Part shown: in pieces, positions 60,635 to 64,000 of the stretch
How positions within the stretch are numbered: position 1 is the first letter of the stretch
Layout: each line of letters starts with the position of its first letter
Assembly: GCF_000350225.1 (NCBI RefSeq)
Contig: NW_005179168.1
Location: forward strand, 64,031 to 128,030
DNA length: 64,000 nucleotides
Reading direction: 5' to 3'
From: Chondrus crispus
Lineage: Eukaryota; Rhodophyta; Florideophyceae; Gigartinales; Gigartinaceae
The notes under the pieces: model-generated
Seen by the model: only the letters and a program-made list of their open reading frames with translations
Told to the model about the DNA's origin: nothing
Database searches by the model: none
Translations under genes and position numbers: made by a program

Positions 60635-62848
60635 TCAGTGGCTCGCGTCGTTCGAAGGCACTCGGGACCCCGGTTCGTAATACCTCGAAGGACAGTAGCC
60701 GGGGTAAGAGGGGGCCTCCGCGGCCACCTCTGCGACGCTGGGCATCGCCAGGACGTCGTGGCCGTCGACAGGTTCAGCTGTGTCAGGAGGGTTGTAAGCT
60801 CGCGGCTGGGAATTAGCTGCCTCGTAGTCAGCGTACGGATCACGGAGAGCGGGAGTCGCCGAAGCGCGGGGAGCGGCGTGAATTACGGGCAGAGAAACCG
60901 GCAGGGGTGCCCGCAAAATATCGCGCTCGCGCCGGTAGCGCTCTCGATCGCGCGACACGCGCTCGTACGCCGTGCGCATAGACGACAGCTCGTGTTGCAA
61001 CCGCTGTAGTTGCATCATCCGGGCCCCAAGGTCGTCACGAAGCCCTCGCGCCTCGTCACTCCGGGCAAGAAACCACGACCCGAGAGTACGAATAAGACCG
61101 CCTACAGTCCAAGAACGCCGCAGAGCTGCACCTAGAGCGCGCCGCAACTCGGGAATGGATGCCAGTTCCCCTGGAGGAAGCACGAGGGCCCGCACGGAGC
61201 GGGTATGGTCGGGGCCCTGCTCCGCCTCGCCGAGGGGAGGGACGGGGAGGACGTCCTGTACACAGCTGATACCTCCCTCGAGGCGGGGGCTGTCTGCTGT
61301 CGGTGCCGTGAAGGGAGGACGTGGTGCAGAGCCAACGGAGTCCGGACCAACAGCGTCCAGGTCGCGATAGCGTTTCCGCCGACCGCGCCGGCTCTCCGAA
61401 CCGACGCCTCCCCTCTTTCCCGTACCGCCTCCCACTGGGGTGACAGGGACAGGACGCGCCACGAAGGCGTCCGACAGGGCATCATACGCGAGGAAAGGAC
61501 ACCTGACCCCCGTGGTGTAGTCGATCCACGAGCGGTGGTTTTGCGAACTCACCTCCCCCGCCCGTTTCATGAGACCAATAACGTGATTGAACGCCCACGG
61601 TACGTGAGCGGATTCGTGTTCCGAAAGACGAAGCGCAACGCGGGGCATGCCCGTTGCGATGCGCTCCACAAATGAGATAGTGGGACTCGGTTGTAAGAAA
61701 ACCCGCTTATTCATGTGCACTTCGGCCATGAAAGCGCAGCACAAAGACCACGCCCACTCTCGCTCGTAATTGTACTTCAGAAGAGAGTGGGCGGGGTGCT
61801 GCGAGTTGGCACAAGCCAGACCGAAATGCTTCAGAATTGGGGGTAGAAGGGGATGAATCCCCAGCGAGGGGAAGCTCTCCCGCACGACTACAGGAAGAGA
61901 CGGGAAATCCGCAGTCGACAAACCGGACGCGAAGGCGACCGACGGGGTAACTCTACCATCCAGCTCGCCCTCCCCTCTGCACGCGGACCAATCGTAATGC
62001 GCAAAGGAGACGGAATGTAAGCGCATTAGACAGCACGACGACTTCTGCAGAGCTACTCGGGCCCTCGTGAATGCGTAAGCACGAGGGGACACGTATAGTC
62101 CGGCTACCTCGGACAACACAAACCGTCGGGGGTAAACTTGTCCTGAGCCAGAGAGGAGTGAGCCCATGCGGTCAAGGTAAGCTACCTCTGCAATACTGTA
62201 CGCAAACGTGCGGTCCCCAGGTAACTCGTCGGGTACCTGGTATCCGGAACCCCAACCCTCGGCCATCAAACGGTGAAGCGACGAAGACGCCTCTTCCGCT
62301 CCACCCGCCTCGTAAATCTTAAAAATGCGGGCGAGATCGGGGCGGAGCCATCTGCAGGAGGTCAACTCCTCTACGGTCACATTCGAGCGACCGCGGATTC
62401 GCCAGGGATAGCGCAGCTCACGGATAGGGAGCTGCGCAGCATCCGGCGAGGGCTCCCCCAACCACTGAGTAGTGGAGGGTAATTCCCCATCTCCTTCGAC
62501 AGGAGAGGGATTGGAAGCAGGAGGCTGATGGCTTGGAAGCGCGCCGGGAGAGGTATTGTTTGTGGCCTCCGGACGGTCGACAGGCCGGACCTCGACCGGC
62601 GGAGGGGAGGTAGTCGCTGGACGGAACGACAATACCGGCTGCGGCGGGCCCCCCGTGGGGGCCACCAGCTCTACAGACACGGTAGTCGAACGAGAGCGAC
62701 ACTTTTGGAACGCCGGCGGTAGCGGCGGGGCCGCCCTCGTCAAGTCGACGGTCGCCTCACGCGGACAGGACGACGCGTCCGGGAGGCCACCCTCACTCGA
62801 AGATGGGACCACGGCCGTCGACCGCGGGGTAGAGGTCGAGTCTGCCAT
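60635..62848 (-). CDS. ORF X: unknown 737-aa antisense protein of element D, intact
   Basis: Uninterrupted ORF antisense to D's gag-pol, between pol and the expected 3' LTR. Residues 1-140 are Ser/Pro/Thr-rich and probably disordered. 145-465 form a conserved globular core shared with the A copy (WRIRGRSNVTVEEL, GYQVPDELPGDRTFAYS, LPVVVRESFPSLGIH, YEREWAWSLCCAFMAEVHMN, WAFNHVIGLMKRAG). 478-495 is a basic patch (KRGGVGSESRRGRRKRYR), a possible nuclear signal. 599-645 looks like a coiled coil (MQLQRLQHELSSMRTAYERV). The tail has SYPGY...EPGS, also kept in A. I recognise no known family. Antisense ORFs between integrase and the 3' LTR are known in some plant gypsy elements (Grande, RIRE2), which is the closest precedent. 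A structural or regulatory role is only a guess. Confidence 0.82.
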   Translation of the reverse strand: MADSTSTPRSTAVVPSSSEGGLPDASSCPREATVDLTRAAPPLPPAFQKCRSRSTTVSVELVAPTGGPPQPVLSFRPATTSPPPVEVRPVDRPEATNNTSPGALPSHQPPASNPSPVEGDGELPSTTQWLGEPSPDAAQLPIRELRYPWRIRGRSNVTVEELTSCRWLRPDLARIFKIYEAGGAEEASSSLHRLMAEGWGSGYQVPDELPGDRTFAYSIAEVAYLDRMGSLLSGSGQVYPRRFVLSEVAGLYVSPRAYAFTRARVALQKSSCCLMRLHSVSFAHYDWSACRGEGELDGRVTPSVAFASGLSTADFPSLPVVVRESFPSLGIHPLLPPILKHFGLACANSQHPAHSLLKYNYEREWAWSLCCAFMAEVHMNKRVFLQPSPTISFVERIATGMPRVALRLSEHESAHVPWAFNHVIGLMKRAGEVSSQNHRSWIDYTTGVRCPFLAYDALSDAFVARPVPVTPVGGGTGKRGGVGSESRRGRRKRYRDLDAVGPDSVGSAPRPPFTAPTADSPRLEGGISCVQDVLPVPPLGEAEQGPDHTRSVRALVLPPGELASIPELRRALGAALRRSWTVGGLIRTLGSWFLARSDEARGLRDDLGARMMQLQRLQHELSSMRTAYERVSRDRERYRRERDILRAPLPVSLPVIHAAPRASATPALRDPYADYEAANSQPRAYNPPDTAEPVDGHDVLAMPSVAEVAAEAPSYPGYCPSRYYEPGSRVPSNDASH

Positions 62849-63323
62849 GCCGGAGATGGTCAGCGGAAGCTCTCAAGAGTGGAATGAGACACTGAGCGGT
62901 GGGGAGTGGCTGCACACGCTACGGGCGGGGCTGGCTTGGAGACCAAGAGGGGGGTGGCGGACTGGTCACGGACTATTTGAGTCATCTCAGACGCCACCCT
63001 GGACAACACGTACCAAGTGCACAGGAGCTACCGCGTGTCTTCCAGCACGCATACGGCGCACCGACCGCTGCCACGTATCGTGGCATACAGTAAGGGCATA
63101 CAGTCCATCAGCGCTCGCGTGTACCGCGGGCATCAACGAGCACCACGTATGCACTCCGCCTGCCCCTGCGCCGTATCATACTCAATACGCCGTCAGACCG
63201 GCCCGCACGTCGGACACACAGAGTCGCCGCACGCGCACGGGTGGCGTATGAGGCGGACCAACAATTGCTGCTTTCTCGCGGATGGGCAGCGCGCGGGCAA
63301 GAAGCCGGAGCGCAAGGAGCGCC
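62849..63323. other. Upstream region of ORF X in element D
   Basis: No gene seen. This is the 5' flank of ORF X on the minus strand and would hold its promoter. I could not identify a convincing TATA box or other motif. Confidence 0.4.
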
Positions 63324-63390
63324 GGAAAAAGTCCGCGGGGAGCGCCGCGGGCCGAGCGCAGCGAGGCGCACCGCAGCGCGGAGGCCCGCG
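63324..63390 (+). other. Nested-stem module (D copy, rearranged)
   Basis: Shares GGAAAAAGTCC, GGGGAGCGCCGCGGGCCGAG and CGCACCGCAGCGCGGA with the B copy, but the central loop and the right arm of the outer stem are replaced. It directly adjoins the hairpin array, as in B. Confidence 0.55.
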
Positions 63391-63396
63391 CCGCAC

Positions 63397-63882
63397 GCCC
63401 TCGCCGTCGTTGGCGAGGGCTGACTAACATAAGGATCCCCGTCGCGCCTCGTCGCGCCGCACGCCCTCGCCGTCGTTGGCGAGGGCTGACTAACATAAGG
63501 ATCCCCGTCGCGCCTCGTCGCGCCGCACGCCCTCGCCGTCGTTGGCGAGGGCTGACTAACATAAGGATCCCCGTCGCGCCTCGTCGCGCCGCACGCCCTC
63601 GCCGTCGTTGGCGAGGGCTGACTAACATAAGGATCCCCGTCGCGCCTCGTAGCGCCGCACGCCCTCGCCGTCGTTGGCGAGGGCTGACTAACATAAGGAT
63701 CCCCGTCGCGCCTCGTAGCGCCGCACGCCCTCGCCGTCGTTGGCGAGGGCTGACTAACAGAAAGATCCCCGTCGCCCCTCGTCGCGCCGCACGCCCTCGC
63801 CATCGTTGGCGAGGGCTGACTAACAGAAGGATCCCCGTCGCGCCTCGTCGCGCCGCACGCCCTCGCCGTCGTTGGCGAGTGC
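63397..63882 (+). repeat. Tandem 66-bp hairpin array in element D
   Basis: Eight units of 66 bp (TGACTAACA starts at 63421, 63487, 63553, 63619, 63685, 63751, 63817 and 63883). Each holds GCCCTCGCC-GTCGTT-GGCGAGGGC, a 9-bp stem with a 6-base loop, followed by a constant spacer (CTGACTAACATAAGGATCC). Units are almost identical, with changes in the last three. Because 66 is a multiple of three, frames on both strands stay open through it (for example 63282-63929), which I take as a by-product. The hairpin core matches the older array in B (12440-13610). Confidence 0.92.
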
Positions 63883-64000
63883 TGACTAACAGAAGGATCC
63901 TCGTCGCCCCTCGTCGCGCAGCTCACTGAAAATAGAAACCAGAAGGCACCCAGCACGGACGGACAGGGGATCACGGGGGCGGTAAGGATGGCTGTCGCTC

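Larger units (their letters stand above)
50946..64000 (+). mobile_element. Gypsy element D: large chromodomain retrotransposon, 3' end outside window
   Basis: Order: 5' LTR (50946-51539), primer-binding site, gag (51617-54178), post-gag stem-loop, pol (54325-58878), G-tract at the pol stop, then at least 5 kb of 3' region with ORF X on the minus strand (60635-62848), the nested-stem module (63324-63390) and a 66-bp hairpin array (63397-63882). No 3' LTR or second polypurine tract is seen before the window ends. It interrupts the MRE11 fragment. It is the best-preserved full-length member of the family here. Confidence 0.85.

Noticed and set aside
63397-63882. CRISPR array
   Set aside because: Spacers are constant rather than unique, the context is a eukaryotic retrotransposon, and no cas genes are present. 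It is a tandem repeat with hairpins.

Overview
Organism: a eukaryote, probably a photosynthetic one, with a nuclear genome crowded with retrotransposons. The DNA is GC-rich and no introns are obvious. Almost everything readable is nested mobile DNA: Ty1/copia elements, large Ty3/gypsy elements ending in chromodomains, solo LTRs and two non-autonomous DNA transposons. The only host-type sequences are broken pieces of MRE11, an Mfd-like helicase and a HECT ubiquitin ligase. An Mfd relative fits a plastid-bearing lineage; an alga, perhaps a red alga, is my best guess, with low confidence. Layout: 1-3254 is a decayed copia element (copia-H) cut by a solo LTR (601-1433, TSD CAATC). 3255-23572 is a minus-strand gypsy element (A), truncated at its 5' end, carrying a Harbinger-like insert in its 3' LTR, a TCAG-flanked TIR element in gag, and a complete plus-strand gypsy element (B, 7082-14605, TSD GAAAG). 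24188-30944 holds a minus-strand gene of unknown function cut by a second solo LTR (TSD TGTAG), two adjacent long palindromes, a frameshifted DDE-type transposase-like gene and an Mfd/HECT chimera. 30945-47178 is gypsy element F, split by a young, intact copia element (copia-G, 31831-38643, TSD CACTC) and a solo LTR (41004-41640, TSD TACAC). 47179-49911 holds palindromes, a telomere-like G/T tract, C-rich simple sequence and a 375-base gap. 49912-50945 is an MRE11 fragment cut by gypsy element D, which runs from 50946 past the window end. How the parts work together: A, B, D and F form one family with gag, then pol (protease, RT, RNase H, integrase, chromodomain). A G-rich polypurine tract lies at the pol stop codon. 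Beyond it comes an unusually long 3' region and, where the 3' LTR is visible (A and B), a second G-tract. In A and D this 3' region carries, antisense to gag-pol, the same unknown gene (ORF X; intact 737-aa copy at 60635-62848). In B and D it carries arrays of GC-rich hairpins. B, D and F share a nested three-stem sequence (partial in D). I regard this extended 3' region (antisense gene, hairpin array, nested-stem module, two polypurine tracts) as the most likely undescribed system here. The family also shows a non-canonical DTC protease site, covarying LTR hairpins, a post-gag stem-loop and, in A, two tandem chromodomains.
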